Positions 17,082-25,320 of a stretch of 64,000 nucleotides of DNA are shown here, one piece after another (position 1 is the first letter of the stretch; the number at the start of each line of letters is the position of its first letter). The DNA lies in NCBI RefSeq assembly GCF_027570075.1, contig NZ_JAKMUS010000001.1, forward strand, positions 1-64,000. The letters run 5' to 3'. The translations under genes and the position numbers were made by a program. Below the pieces are notes generated by a model. It had not been told where the DNA came from, ran no database searches, and saw only the letters and a program-made list of their open reading frames with translations. The stretch comes from Corynebacterium meitnerae. Lineage in GTDB: Bacteria; Actinomycetota; Actinomycetes; Mycobacteriales; Mycobacteriaceae.

Positions 17082-17122
17082 AGTCCCTCCGGATCTGGTT
17101 AACAGGTTTGGAGGGACTTTTT
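17082..17122 (+). terminator. Terminator after tRNA-Glu copy 1
   Basis: AGTCCCTCC / GGAGGGACT stem followed by TTTTT. The same arrangement, with changes, recurs after copy 2. Confidence 0.8.
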
Positions 17123-17254
17123 CGTTGAGTCCAACCCGTATTGGCGGGGTAATGTGAGGGGGTTCCGGGCGCCAAATGGCTATTCTTACCAGCCGGTTTG
17201 GTGTTTTTTCTATTGGTCCTTTACTGTTAGCAAGTCGCAAAAAACAGCGAGCGC

Positions 17255-17327
17255 GCCCCGTTCGTCTAGCGGCCTAGGACGTCGCCCTCTCACGGCGGTA
17301 ACACGGGTTCAAATCCCGTACGGGGTA
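17255..17327 (+). tRNA. tRNA-Glu(CTC), copy 2
   Basis: Identical to the 17003-17075 gene. The downstream hairpin is also duplicated (ACAACGAAG.CCCTCCGG and following), which marks a tandem duplication of tRNA plus terminator. Confidence 0.95.
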
Positions 17328-17333
17328 CAACGA

Positions 17334-17373
17334 AGACCCTCCGGATCTGGTTAACAGGTTCGGAGGGATTTTC
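17334..17373 (+). terminator. Terminator after tRNA-Glu copy 2
   Basis: ACCCTCC / GGAGGG(A)T stem followed by TTTTC; a diverged copy of the hairpin at 17082-17122. Confidence 0.65.
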
Positions 17374-17444
17374 TCGTTTATGCAAGTCCCTTTTTCGGGC
17401 ACACCGAGTAGCCGGACGAGCCGGCTACTCGGTGAGGTGGTGGG

Positions 17445-18533
17445 TTATCTGCCGTAGAGCAGTGTCATGGCTCCGAATGGGTGGACGGTGTTGGGTATGA
17501 GGTATCCGCGGGGTGATCTCCACATTGGTGTGCCTCTGATGTTTTCCACCCGCCCGTGGTAGCTACGTTCGGGGTCATCGTCGTTGGTGCGGTTGTGATA
17601 CCTGCACAGCATCGCCAGGTTATCCATATTGGTTAACCCACCTTGGGACCAGGCTTTGATGTGGTGGACCTCGCAGTTATCGGCTGCATGTCGGCAGTCT
17701 GGTACTGGACAGGTCGGCATTGTGGCCCGGGCTAGGTCGCGTTGTTTCTGGTTGGCGAAGCGTTGCGTGTCGTACAGGTTGACGGGGCCTTCTTGGGGGT
17801 GGAACATCGCTACTTCTAGGACGTCCCCAAAGTTCTGGGCCAAAAACTCCGCACCGGTCATGGTGGTGCCGTCGGTGAGCCCCAGGATGACGTCGTCGCC
17901 GTCGCCTTTCATGATTGTGATGTGCTCGTCCAGTGGGATGAGCACCAAGGGGCGCGGCACTGCAGGAGCAATACCAGTGGGTTGATCGTTCTCGTCGGGG
18001 CGAAGACCCAGGATGGCCATGAGCTTTTCGTACATCTGCGGGCCGGCAGGACCATCAGTGAGGTTTTGGCGGGTCGCGAATTCAATAGCTGCCGCGTCTT
18101 CTTCCAGGGCCATGATGGTCACAGGACGCCTCTTCTTGTTCGAGCGGCCATACCGGACTGTGGGTTCCGGCGCTGGTTTGTCTACCTCCGGGACGATGTC
18201 CTTGGAGCGGCGCTTCAGCGTGTCGTAATTGCCGGGAACAGAAAGCAGGGCAAGGCGGAGGTCCCACTTCTCTTTGGGGTCGGTGATGAGTGCTACTCGG
18301 GATTCGATGTAGACGAGTTGATCCATGGACTTCTTCGTCGACTTCGCGATCTTGATGGCGTTGGCTTGCTTGCGGGTGAACGTGGTTTTGCCGTAGTAGG
18401 CCTTGTGGACTTTTACTAATTCGCGAACACGGGCAGGGCTGCAGCCAGCATCGAGGAGTACCTGGGCATCAAAGTCTGCCAGGGCCTCGATCGGGTTGGT
18501 GAGACCCGTTACCAGTGATCCGAATGCGTTCAT
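17445..18533 (-). CDS. DUF222/13E12-type HNH endonuclease
   Basis: A 362-residue protein. The N-terminal two thirds are the helical DUF222 region, including a conserved DxRLALLSVPGNYD-like stretch. The C-terminal HNH domain reads CPVPDCRHAADNCEVHHI, then WSQGGLTNMDNLAMLCRYHN. It has paired Cys, the HH pair and the final H-N of the beta-beta-alpha-metal nuclease fold. This family is multicopy in actinobacteria and related to the mycobacterial 13E12 repeats; its function is not established. The ATG at 18531-18533 is preceded by a leaderless-type -10 box. The reading upstream (to 18674) crosses a DnaA-box-like inverted repeat and is not protein-like. Confidence 0.88.
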   Translation of the reverse strand: MNAFGSLVTGLTNPIEALADFDAQVLLDAGCSPARVRELVKVHKAYYGKTTFTRKQANAIKIAKSTKKSMDQLVYIESRVALITDPKEKWDLRLALLSVPGNYDTLKRRSKDIVPEVDKPAPEPTVRYGRSNKKRRPVTIMALEEDAAAIEFATRQNLTDGPAGPQMYEKLMAILGLRPDENDQPTGIAPAVPRPLVLIPLDEHITIMKGDGDDVILGLTDGTTMTGAEFLAQNFGDVLEVAMFHPQEGPVNLYDTQRFANQKQRDLARATMPTCPVPDCRHAADNCEVHHIKAWSQGGLTNMDNLAMLCRYHNRTNDDDPERSYHGRVENIRGTPMWRSPRGYLIPNTVHPFGAMTLLYGR

Positions 18534-18540
18534 GCCACGC

Positions 18541-18546
18541 ACGCTA
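18541..18546 (-). promoter_or_regulatory. -10 element TAGCGT, leaderless start of the HNH gene
   Basis: On the minus strand TAGCGT ends 7 nt before the ATG at 18533. Confidence 0.5.
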
Positions 18547-18584
18547 AACGCAAACGCAACAACGCGCGAGAAGGGCCCGAAAAA

Positions 18585-18615
18585 CCTGTGGATAACCCAA
18601 AATTCTATCCACAGG
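18585..18615. repeat. Inverted pair of DnaA-box-like sequences
   Basis: CCTGTGGATA (18585-18594) and TATCCACAGG (18606-18615) form a perfect 10-bp inverted repeat with an 11-nt spacer. The left arm plus one base is a perfect DnaA box (TTATCCACA on the minus strand), and the right arm differs by one base. It lies about 50 nt upstream of the HNH nuclease start. Confidence 0.7.
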
Positions 18616-18617
18616 GA

Positions 18618-18637
18618 GCGCGGGCTCAAGCCCGCGC
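18618..18637. repeat. GC-rich palindrome beside the DnaA-box pair
   Basis: GCGCGGGCT and AGCCCGCGC flank a CA dinucleotide, giving a 9-bp perfect stem 2 nt after the preceding inverted repeat. No T-run follows. Confidence 0.6.
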
Positions 18638-18780
18638 AGGAAGCGGAGGACCAGCAGAAACAGGCCGGTTCCACAAAAACCCAAAAAAGTTTTAAACACT
18701 TACCGCGGAATCAAACTCGGCGGTTGATGTTGCGGGTTGTGGATGTGGCTCTGCCCGCTTGGATTGTTTCCTTCGGCGGG

Positions 18781-19179
18781 CTAGTCCTCTTTGGGGCCGA
18801 GTTCAGCCTCGAGGACTTCTTGGGCGACCTTCATGGCGGAGAGCGCTGCGGGGGCACCGCAGTAGCCGGAGGAGTGGATGATGGCTTCGGTGATCTCTTC
18901 GCGTGTGAGGCCGTTGGCCAAGCCACCACGGATGTGGCCGCGGAGCTCCTCAGTCGCGCGAAGGGCCACGAGCATGCCGATGTTGAGCAAGCTGCGGTCG
19001 CGGCGGCTCAGGCCGGGCCGGTTCCACACGGAGCCCCAGACGGTGGCGGTGATGTGATTCTGGAGTGGCTCGCCATCCTTTCCGGCGTTGCGGGCCAGGG
19101 CGGCGTCGACGAAGTCATCGCCCATGACTGCACGGCGGATTTCGATGCCGGCGTCGTAACGGCTGTCTTTCTCGGTCAT
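18781..19179 (-). CDS. Carboxymuconolactone decarboxylase-family protein
   Basis: A 132-residue, all-helical protein of the PcaC/AhpD superfamily. The motif HSSGYCGAPAALSAMKVA near the C-terminus and RDRSLLNIGMLVALRATEELRGHI match gamma-carboxymuconolactone decarboxylases. The AhpD-type CxxC is absent, so thiol peroxidase-partner activity is unlikely. The true substrate is uncertain because no protocatechuate genes are nearby. It follows ltbR by 27 nt on the same strand and probably shares its transcript. An AAAGGAAG ribosome-site-like stretch lies upstream, with longer than usual spacing. Confidence 0.85.
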   Translation of the reverse strand: MTEKDSRYDAGIEIRRAVMGDDFVDAALARNAGKDGEPLQNHITATVWGSVWNRPGLSRRDRSLLNIGMLVALRATEELRGHIRGGLANGLTREEITEAIIHSSGYCGAPAALSAMKVAQEVLEAELGPKED

Positions 19180-19206
19180 GGTTCTAAGTCGCTTCCTTTT
19201 GTGAAT

Positions 19207-19914
19207 TTAAATCTCTGACATGAGCTTGTCGGCGGCCTTCAGGAGCTCCTTGCCCCACGTGTTAGCAGGGGAGGGCTTGAGACGTTCGGCGGGACCTGAA
19301 ATCGATAGGACAGCGCGCAGGCGCCCAGCTGAGTCATGGATAGGGGTGGAGACGCTGGACAGGCCAACCTCACGCTCATTGACGGACTCGCCAAGCCGCG
19401 TTTTGCGGACGCGTTCGAGTTCTTTGGAGCTGAAGGGAGCGTCGATAGGCTTGTAGGCCGCGAAGACGCGTGCAGCGGAGCCGCGGTCGAGCGGGAGCTG
19501 GGAGCCGACCGGCACGGTGTTGGTCAGTCCGCTCGGTGGCTCGACAGCAGCCACGCACGTACGGGTGCTTCCGGTGAGTTCATAGAGCTGGACGGATTCA
19601 CCTGTGGTGCGTACGAGGGTGCTCATGATCGGCTTGGCGGCCTCGATGACGGCCGAAGGCGCAGTCGCGGCATAGCGGGAAAGGGCAGGCCCGATCGACC
19701 AGGCGCCGGCTTCCGTGCGCACGAGGATGTGGTGCACTTCCAGGGCCGTGGCTAGACGGTGCGTGGTTGCACGCGGCAGGCCGGTGGCATCGCTCAACTG
19801 TGACAAGGTCTTGTCACCGCCGGCAATGGCCTCGATGATGCTGACAGATCTGTCGAGCACCTTGATGCCAGATGGCCCCTCGGCAACCACTGCTTGTTTA
19901 TCGGTGTTTCTCAC
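19207..19914 (-). CDS. ltbR: IclR-family regulator LtbR
   Basis: A 235-residue transcription regulator. The N-terminal winged helix (LSQLSDATGLPRATTHRLATAL) is followed by the IclR effector domain (VAAVEPPSGLTNTVPVGSQLPL, then RGSAARVFAA, then GLSSVSTPIHDSAGRLRAVLSISGP). It is divergent from leuCD, exactly as LtbR (leucine and tryptophan biosynthesis repressor) is in C. glutamicum. Two matches to the published LtbR box lie between it and leuC. Start is GTG at 19914, 7 nt after a -10 box. Predicted targets are leuCD and its own promoter; the effector is unknown. Confidence 0.9.
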   Translation of the reverse strand: MRNTDKQAVVAEGPSGIKVLDRSVSIIEAIAGGDKTLSQLSDATGLPRATTHRLATALEVHHILVRTEAGAWSIGPALSRYAATAPSAVIEAAKPIMSTLVRTTGESVQLYELTGSTRTCVAAVEPPSGLTNTVPVGSQLPLDRGSAARVFAAYKPIDAPFSSKELERVRKTRLGESVNEREVGLSSVSTPIHDSAGRLRAVLSISGPAERLKPSPANTWGKELLKAADKLMSEI

Positions 19915-19921
19915 AGAGTGG

Positions 19922-19927
19922 ATCGTA
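19922..19927 (-). promoter_or_regulatory. -10 element TACGAT, leaderless start of ltbR
   Basis: On the minus strand TACGAT ends 7 nt before the GTG at 19914. Confidence 0.5.
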
Positions 19928-19930
19928 GCA

Positions 19931-19942
19931 GTCCACTATATG
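19931..19942 (-). promoter_or_regulatory. Putative LtbR box upstream of ltbR
   Basis: Read on the minus strand it gives CATATAGTGGAC, matching the first ten positions of the C. glutamicum LtbR motif as I recall it (CA(T/C)ATAGTGGGA(A/G)A). Its place at the ltbR promoter suggests autoregulation. Confidence 0.55.
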
Positions 19943-19963
19943 GGAGGGGAGGGGACGGGGGGT

Positions 19964-19974
19964 CGTCGATAAGC
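19964..19974 (+). repeat. CGTCGATAAGC motif, forward
   Basis: Exact copy in the ltbR-leuC intergenic region. It ends 17 nt before the leuC -10 box and therefore overlaps the expected -35 position. Confidence 0.8.
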
Positions 19975-19991
19975 TGTCTATGGAGATGCTC

Positions 19992-19997
19992 TATACT
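19992..19997 (+). promoter_or_regulatory. -10 element of leuCD
   Basis: TATACT, giving a leader of roughly 50 nt that contains the second LtbR-type box and an AAGGAGG ribosome site. Confidence 0.65.
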
Positions 19998-20019
19998 GTC
20001 TCACTAAATGGAAATGCAC

Positions 20020-20037
20020 TTCCCATGTAATGGGAAA
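20020..20037 (+). promoter_or_regulatory. Putative LtbR operator downstream of the leuCD -10
   Basis: CATGTAATGGGAAA (20024-20037) differs from the recalled LtbR consensus at two positions. It is part of the palindrome TTCCCAT-GTA-ATGGGAA. Location just downstream of the -10 fits repression by LtbR. Confidence 0.55.
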
Positions 20038-20053
20038 CTTCAAGGAGGCGACA

Positions 20054-21475
20054 ATGGTTGATAAACCGTTGACACTGGCTGAGAAAGTCTGGCGCGACCA
20101 CGTGGTCAAGAAGGGTGAGAACGGTGACCCGGATCTGATCTACATTGACTTCCAGCTTCTCCATGAAGTGACCTCCCCGCAGGCTTTCGATGGGCTGCGG
20201 ATGAACGGCCGCAAGATCCGTCGCCCGGAGCAGCACCTGGCTACGGAGGACCACAATGTGCCTACCGTGGGCATTAAGTCCGGCAACTTGCTGGAGATTG
20301 AGGAGCTGACCTCGCGCACGCAGGTGTCCACTCTGCGTAAGAACTGCGAAGAATTCGGCGTACGCCTGCACTCTATGGGTGATGTGAAGCAGGGCATCGT
20401 GCACACCGTTGGCCCGCAGCTGGGCATTACCCAGCCGGGTATGACGATTGTGTGCGGTGACTCGCACACGTCCACGCATGGTGCTTTCGGCTCCATCGGC
20501 ATGGGCATTGGTACCTCCGAGGTCGAGCACGTCATGGCAACGCAGACGCTGCCACTGAAGCCGTTTAAGACGATGGCTATTGAGGTATCTGGTGAGCTGC
20601 AGCCGGGTGTGACGGCAAAGGATTTGATTCTCGCGATCATCGCGAAGATTGGCACCAACGGCGGTGCTGGCCACATCATCGAGTACCGCGGCGAGGCTAT
20701 TGAGAAGCTCTCGATGGAAGCGCGCATGACCATCTGCAACATGTCCATCGAAGGCGGCGCGCGTGCTGGCATGGTCGCCCCGGATGAGAAGACCTTTGAA
20801 TACGTCAAGGGCCGCGAGTTCGCGCCGAAGGGCAAGGACTGGGACGAAGCAGTGGCCTACTGGAAGACCTTGCCGACGGATGAGGGCGCCGAGTTCGACA
20901 CCGTCGTGGAAATCGACGGTTCGGCTCTCACCCCGTTTGTCACCTGGGGCACGAACCCAGGCCAGGGTCTGCCGTTGGCAGAGTCTGTGCCGGACCCAGA
21001 GTCCTTCGGCGATGACACTCTGAAGGCTGCCGCTGAAAAGGCGCTCAAGTACATGGACCTTGAGCCGGGAACACCGCTGCGTGACATCAAGATCGATACT
21101 GTCTTCCTGGGCTCCTGCACGAATGCCCGCATTGAAGACTTGCGTGCCGCTGCAGAGGTGCTCAAGGGCAAGAAGATCCACCCGGAGACCCGCATGATGG
21201 TCGTTCCGTCGTCTGCCATGGTGAAGCAGCAGGCTGAGGAAGAGGGATTGGACAAGATCTTCATCGAATTTGGTGCTGATTGGCGCACCGCTGGTTGCTC
21301 CATGTGCCTGGGCATGAACCCGGACCAGCTCAAGCCGGGCGAGCGTTCTGCCTCCACGTCGAACCGTAACTTTGAGGGCCGCCAGGGCCCTGGTGGACGC
21401 ACCCACCTGGTTTCCCCGCTGGTGGCTGCTGCCACCGCTATTACCGGCCACCTGTCCAGCCCCGCTGATCTGTAA
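20054..21475 (+). CDS. leuC: 3-isopropylmalate dehydratase, large subunit
   Basis: A 473-residue aconitase-family subunit that, with LeuD, isomerises 2-isopropylmalate to 3-isopropylmalate. The [4Fe-4S] ligands are visible as Cys in GSCTNAR and the CxxC of [37 protein letters not shown] is the family active-site block. The ATG at 20054 follows AAGGAGG by 8 nt; longer frames begin before the promoter. leuD starts 13 nt after the stop, so the two form one operon. Predicted control by LtbR at 20020-20037. Confidence 0.98.
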   Translation: MVDKPLTLAEKVWRDHVVKKGENGDPDLIYIDFQLLHEVTSPQAFDGLRMNGRKIRRPEQHLATEDHNVPTVGIKSGNLLEIEELTSRTQVSTLRKNCEEFGVRLHSMGDVKQGIVHTVGPQLGITQPGMTIVCGDSHTSTHGAFGSIGMGIGTSEVEHVMATQTLPLKPFKTMAIEVSGELQPGVTAKDLILAIIAKIGTNGGAGHIIEYRGEAIEKLSMEARMTICNMSIEGGARAGMVAPDEKTFEYVKGREFAPKGKDWDEAVAYWKTLPTDEGAEFDTVVEIDGSALTPFVTWGTNPGQGLPLAESVPDPESFGDDTLKAAAEKALKYMDLEPGTPLRDIKIDTVFLGSCTNARIEDLRAAAEVLKGKKIHPETRMMVVPSSAMVKQQAEEEGLDKIFIEFGADWRTAGCSMCLGMNPDQLKPGERSASTSNRNFEGRQGPGGRTHLVSPLVAAATAITGHLSSPADL

Positions 21476-21487
21476 GGAGCACAACCC

Positions 21488-22078
21488 ATGGAGAAGTTCA
21501 CCACCCACACCGGCGTTGGTGTCCCGCTGACGCGCTCGAATGTGGACACTGACCAGATCATTCCGGCTGTGTACTTGAAGCGTGTGTCGCGCACTGGCTT
21601 TGAGGACGGTCTGTTTTCCAATTGGCGTCAGGGCGAGCCCGATTTCGTGCTGAACCAGGAGGCGTTCAAGAACGGCTCGGTGCTGTTCGCGGGCCCGGAC
21701 TTTGGTACCGGCTCATCGCGTGAGCACGCCGTCTGGGCGCTCATGGATTATGGATTCAAGGCCGTATTCAGCCCCCGCTTCGCGGACATCTTCCGCGGCA
21801 ACACGTCGAAGGCCGGTCTGCTGGCTGGTCAGATGACGGAATCTGACATCGAGCTGATCTGGAAGATCCTCGAGCAGAACCCGGGCACCGAAGTCACCGT
21901 TTCCCTCGAGGATCGCACGGTCGCGGTGGGGGAGAACACCTTCACCTTTGAGATTGATGATTACATCCGGTGGCGCCTCATGGAGGGCCTGGATGACATC
22001 GGCCTGACCATGCGGGATGAAGAGACGATTGAGAACTTCGAGGAACACCGCCCGGCATACAAGCCGGCGGTCTCCTAG
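21488..22078 (+). CDS. leuD: 3-isopropylmalate dehydratase, small subunit
   Basis: A 196-residue swivel-domain subunit that completes the LeuCD isomerase. Family motifs are [34 protein letters not shown] (substrate-binding Gly/Ser/Arg) and NTSKAGLL. Length is normal. It follows leuC by 13 nt with AAGGAG before the ATG and ends the operon, facing the convergent MutT1-like gene. Confidence 0.98.
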   Translation: MEKFTTHTGVGVPLTRSNVDTDQIIPAVYLKRVSRTGFEDGLFSNWRQGEPDFVLNQEAFKNGSVLFAGPDFGTGSSREHAVWALMDYGFKAVFSPRFADIFRGNTSKAGLLAGQMTESDIELIWKILEQNPGTEVTVSLEDRTVAVGENTFTFEIDDYIRWRLMEGLDDIGLTMRDEETIENFEEHRPAYKPAVS

Positions 22079-22088
22079 CTGACGGCGC

Positions 22089-23108
22089 CTAGCGTACGGG
22101 GAGGGCTGTGGGCATGTAGTCCGCCCCGATGAGCTGCCCTTCGTTGAAGGTCAGCACCCACACCGAACCCTTCTTGGCCTTGATCTCCCCATCGATGGGG
22201 AGGCGGCCATTTGCGGACAGCCAGGCCAGCATGTTCGGGATGATCAGACCCTGGCCTACGATGACGCTGGTGCCACCTTCATTGACCACGTCCATGAAAG
22301 CCTGCTGGGCGTCCACCATGTTGTTGATCCAGGCCTCATCACCAAAGCGGGCGTTCACTTCAACGGGGAGCTTTAGCTCGTCGGCAAGCGGTGCCGCGGT
22401 GCTTTGGCAGCGATCGGGCAGAGCAGAGTAAATCCGCTCTGGTGCGAAGGGTGCGAGCAGCGGAACGAGCATCTCCGACTGGCGGCGCCCCTTCTTGTCC
22501 AGCGGTCGGAGGTTGTCATTGCCCGCCCATTTCGTGCGGTCATGCGCGCGTGCGTGGCGTACGTACAGAATCCGGCTCGTGGACGGCAGGCGGAAGCGCT
22601 TCTCAGCCTTGGCCAGCACCTGGCGGTCGAGGTCGTAGGACATGAGGGCCTTCGCTTCGTCGATAGGCAACCAGCGAATTTCGTCTACTTCCTCGTTGGG
22701 CACGAACTCGCCGCCGACAACCTTGCCGGTCCAGTAGTACACAACCTTGGTTGAGTTCTTGATGGGGTAGACGGTTTTGCCCAGCAGTTTGCCCAGGTTG
22801 ATGTGGTAGCCGGTTTCCTCTTTGATTTCGCGCACGGCAGTGGCCACGAGGGATTCGCCTGGGTCGACTTTGCCTTTGGCCAGCGACCAGTCGTCGTAAC
22901 GCGGGCGGTGAATACACGCGACCTCGATGCTGTCCATGTCCTCAAGATCTCCTCGCCACAGCACTGCGCCTGCGGCGAGCGTCGTCTTAGCAAACTCTTC
23001 GTGCGGGTTGCGGGGGATTTCTTGGTGGCGTCCCGTCAGGAACATTTCGCCCTGAACATCCTTGTCATGCTCGTGCAACTTGGAGTTTGGTTGTGACTGT
23101 TTGCCCAT
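22089..23108 (-). CDS. NUDIX hydrolase plus histidine phosphatase domain (MutT1-like)
   Basis: A 339-residue fusion. Residues 38-170 are a NUDIX domain with the full box GKVDPGESLVATAVREIKEE-TG. Residues 178-335 are a histidine-phosphatase domain opening with LYVRHARAH and ending with GQGLIIPNMLAWL, where the usual second His site is changed to Gln. Mycobacterial MutT1 has this architecture. There the NUDIX half turns 8-oxo-dGTP or diadenosine polyphosphates into lower phosphates and the second half can remove further phosphate. Expected role is nucleotide-pool sanitation. The annotated ATG lacks a clear ribosome site. Confidence 0.88.
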   Translation of the reverse strand: MGKQSQPNSKLHEHDKDVQGEMFLTGRHQEIPRNPHEEFAKTTLAAGAVLWRGDLEDMDSIEVACIHRPRYDDWSLAKGKVDPGESLVATAVREIKEETGYHINLGKLLGKTVYPIKNSTKVVYYWTGKVVGGEFVPNEEVDEIRWLPIDEAKALMSYDLDRQVLAKAEKRFRLPSTSRILYVRHARAHDRTKWAGNDNLRPLDKKGRRQSEMLVPLLAPFAPERIYSALPDRCQSTAAPLADELKLPVEVNARFGDEAWINNMVDAQQAFMDVVNEGGTSVIVGQGLIIPNMLAWLSANGRLPIDGEIKAKKGSVWVLTFNEGQLIGADYMPTALPVR

Positions 23109-23208
23109 GGGTCCCCATTGTTCCGCATGAGGCGAGCGCGCGCACGGAAACCCCCCTTCTTCGCGCGTCCTTATAGACTGTCACGGAGTTCGTTTTCATA
23201 ACGCGCAT

Positions 23209-23219
23209 GCTTATCGACG
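23209..23219 (-). repeat. CGTCGATAAGC motif, reverse
   Basis: Exact copy 18 nt before the gpsA start codon, just upstream of its ribosome site. Confidence 0.8.
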
Positions 23220-23237
23220 AAAGGGAAGGGCACACAC

Positions 23238-24236
23238 ATGGTCAAAGTAGCCGTCCTTGGCGCTGGATCTTGGGGCACCGCTTTGGCAAAGGTTTTTGCG
23301 GACGCGGGAAACCAGGTCAGCTTGTGGGCCCGCCGGCCGGAATTGGCTAAGGCGATCGCTGAGACCCGTGTGAATGCGGATTATCTTCCCGGTATTGACC
23401 TGCCTGAGGGGATTGAAGCGACCTCCGATGCGGTTGAAGCCCTCGAGTCGGCGCAGATCGTTGTGCCTGCTGTTCCAAGTCAGACGATGCGCACCAATCT
23501 GGCGGAGTGGGCGCCACACTTGCCGTTGGATTCGACGTTGGTGTCTATCTCCAAAGGCATTGAGTCCGGCACATTCAAGCGCATGTCTGAAGTGATTGCG
23601 GATGTGACGGGTGTGGCAGAAGACCGCATTGCCGTGCTGTCCGGTCCGAACCTCGCGCGTGAGGTAGCAGAAGAACAGCCGGCAGCAACCGTTATTGCTT
23701 GTACGGATATGAACCGAGCCAAGCTGCTCCAGGCTGCGTGCGCTACTGGGTATCTTCGCCCGTACACCAACACCGATGTGGTGGGGTGTGAGATCGGTGG
23801 TGCTTGTAAGAACGTGATTGCTTTGGCCTGCGGTATGGCTGCCGGCAAGGGGTTGGGTGGGAACACTCAGGCCACTCTGATCACCCGTGGTCTTGCTGAA
23901 ATCACGCGCCTGGGTGTGCAGCTGGGGGCCGATCAAAAGACATTTGCTGGCCTGGCGGGTATGGGGGACCTGGTGGCTACGTGTAGTTCAACCCTGTCGC
24001 GCAACAGGACCTTTGGCCAGCGACTTGGCCAGGGTATGACGCTGGCGGAAGCACGCAAGGCAACCAACGGTCAGGTAGCTGAGGGTGTAACCAGCTCGAC
24101 CAGCGTGTATCAGCTCGCGGAGGCCCATGGGGTGGAGATGCCGCTGACGGCAGCAGTGCACGCAGTGTGCCACGGTGACATGAAGGTTGATGAGATGGTG
24201 GTGGCACTCATGGGTCGCTCCAAAAAATCGGAGTAG
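23238..24236 (+). CDS. gpsA: Glycerol-3-phosphate dehydrogenase [NAD(P)+]
   Basis: A 332-residue soluble enzyme that reduces dihydroxyacetone phosphate to sn-glycerol-3-phosphate, the phospholipid backbone. The N-terminus [21 protein letters not shown] is the dinucleotide-binding loop. [37 protein letters not shown] (catalytic Lys) and [13 protein letters not shown] are family signatures. GAAAGGGAAGG precedes the ATG by about 9 nt. ddl follows in the same direction from its own promoter, as in many actinobacteria. Confidence 0.97.
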   Translation: MVKVAVLGAGSWGTALAKVFADAGNQVSLWARRPELAKAIAETRVNADYLPGIDLPEGIEATSDAVEALESAQIVVPAVPSQTMRTNLAEWAPHLPLDSTLVSISKGIESGTFKRMSEVIADVTGVAEDRIAVLSGPNLAREVAEEQPAATVIACTDMNRAKLLQAACATGYLRPYTNTDVVGCEIGGACKNVIALACGMAAGKGLGGNTQATLITRGLAEITRLGVQLGADQKTFAGLAGMGDLVATCSSTLSRNRTFGQRLGQGMTLAEARKATNGQVAEGVTSSTSVYQLAEAHGVEMPLTAAVHAVCHGDMKVDEMVVALMGRSKKSE

Positions 24237-24244
24237 TACCCAAG

Positions 24245-24250
24245 TAGTGT
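24245..24250 (+). promoter_or_regulatory. -10 element TAGTGT, leaderless start of ddl
   Basis: TAGTGT ends 8 nt before the ATG at 24259, in the short gap after gpsA. Confidence 0.5.
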
Positions 24251-24258
24251 GGTGAACC

Positions 24259-25320
24259 ATGATCACACTTGCCGTCGTTTACGGGGGAATGTCCTCTGAG
24301 CATTCCATTTCCTGCATTTCCGCAGGCGCCATCATGGCAGAACTGCCACAAGACTCCTTTGAGATTTTCCCGGTGGGTATCACCCAAGACGGCGTGTGGG
24401 TCCAAGGATCAATCGACCCGGTGGGGGATTCGACGTTGCCCTCCGTCACGGAAGGCCGTGAGATTGCTTTGTCCGTGAACCCGCAGCGCCGCGGTGAGTT
24501 CTATGACGCGCAAACAGGTGAAGTGCTAGCCACCGTGGATGTGGTTTTCCCAGTGCTGCACGGCACCTACGGTGAGGATGGAACGATCCAAGGACTGCTT
24601 GAAATGGCTGGCGTCCCCTACGTGGGCACGGGCGTGTTGTCCTCGGCCTGCTCTATGGACAAGGAATTCACCAAGGCGATCACCCGCGCAGCAGGTATCC
24701 CGGTAACCCGTGAAGTCATCCTGCATGATGGTTCTGAAAGTGACGCGATTGGGAACAAGGAACGTGAGTACCTTGGCCTGCCGGTGTTTGTGAAGCCGGC
24801 GCGTGGCGGGTCCTCCATTGGCATCACCAAGGTTGATGCATGGGAGGATTTGGCAGATGCGGTGCGCATGGCACGTCTGTATGACTCGAAGGTCATCGTC
24901 GAGGCAGAGCTGATTGGCGACGAAGTTGAGGTCGGCGTCCTCGAACTTCCCAATGGCGAATTGGTTGCTTCACCACCGGCGAAGCTCAACGGCACTGCTG
25001 ACTCGGAAGAAGGCTTCTACGGTTTTGAAACGAAGTACCTGGACAACGTCGTCACTGCAACGATTCCGGCTGGCTATGATGACGTGCTGAATGAGCAGCT
25101 CGCGGAACTTGCCATCCGCACGTTCAAGGCGCTCGATTGCCGTGGCCTGGCACGCGTGGACTTCTTTGTCACCGAAGATGGCCCGATGCTCAATGAGGTG
25201 AATACCATGCCTGGCTTCACCTCAATCTCTATGTTCCCGCAGGTTTTCCAGGCTGTGGGAATGAGCTACAGCGAACTGCTGACGACGTTGATTACTTCCG
25301 CTCTGGAACGTGCGAAGTAA
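24259..25320 (+). CDS. ddl: D-alanine--D-alanine ligase
   Basis: A 353-residue ATP-grasp ligase making the D-Ala-D-Ala dipeptide for peptidoglycan. The N-terminal domain has VVYGGMSSEHSISCISA, then VFPVLHGTYGEDGTIQG. The ATP-grasp core has FVKPARGGSSIGITKV. The metal site is ARVDFFVTEDGPMLNEVNTMPGFTSISMFP. Length is normal. The last 29 nt overlap, on the opposite strand, the 3' end of the DUF3515 gene. Confidence 0.97.
   Translation: MITLAVVYGGMSSEHSISCISAGAIMAELPQDSFEIFPVGITQDGVWVQGSIDPVGDSTLPSVTEGREIALSVNPQRRGEFYDAQTGEVLATVDVVFPVLHGTYGEDGTIQGLLEMAGVPYVGTGVLSSACSMDKEFTKAITRAAGIPVTREVILHDGSESDAIGNKEREYLGLPVFVKPARGGSSIGITKVDAWEDLADAVRMARLYDSKVIVEAELIGDEVEVGVLELPNGELVASPPAKLNGTADSEEGFYGFETKYLDNVVTATIPAGYDDVLNEQLAELAIRTFKALDCRGLARVDFFVTEDGPMLNEVNTMPGFTSISMFPQVFQAVGMSYSELLTTLITSALERAK

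Noticed and set aside
17445..18674. Longer HNH nuclease start at 18674
   Set aside because: The extra 47 residues cover the DnaA-box inverted repeat and palindrome and do not match the family; a -10 box fits the start at 18533.
18675..18780. Gap between the HNH and decarboxylase-like genes
   Set aside because: It contains a GCCCGC/GCGGGC pair with a long loop and no T-run; not convincing as a terminator or gene.
19991..21508. 505-codon open frame antisense to leuC
   Set aside because: Shadow of the strongly biased leuC codons; no start signals or protein-like composition.
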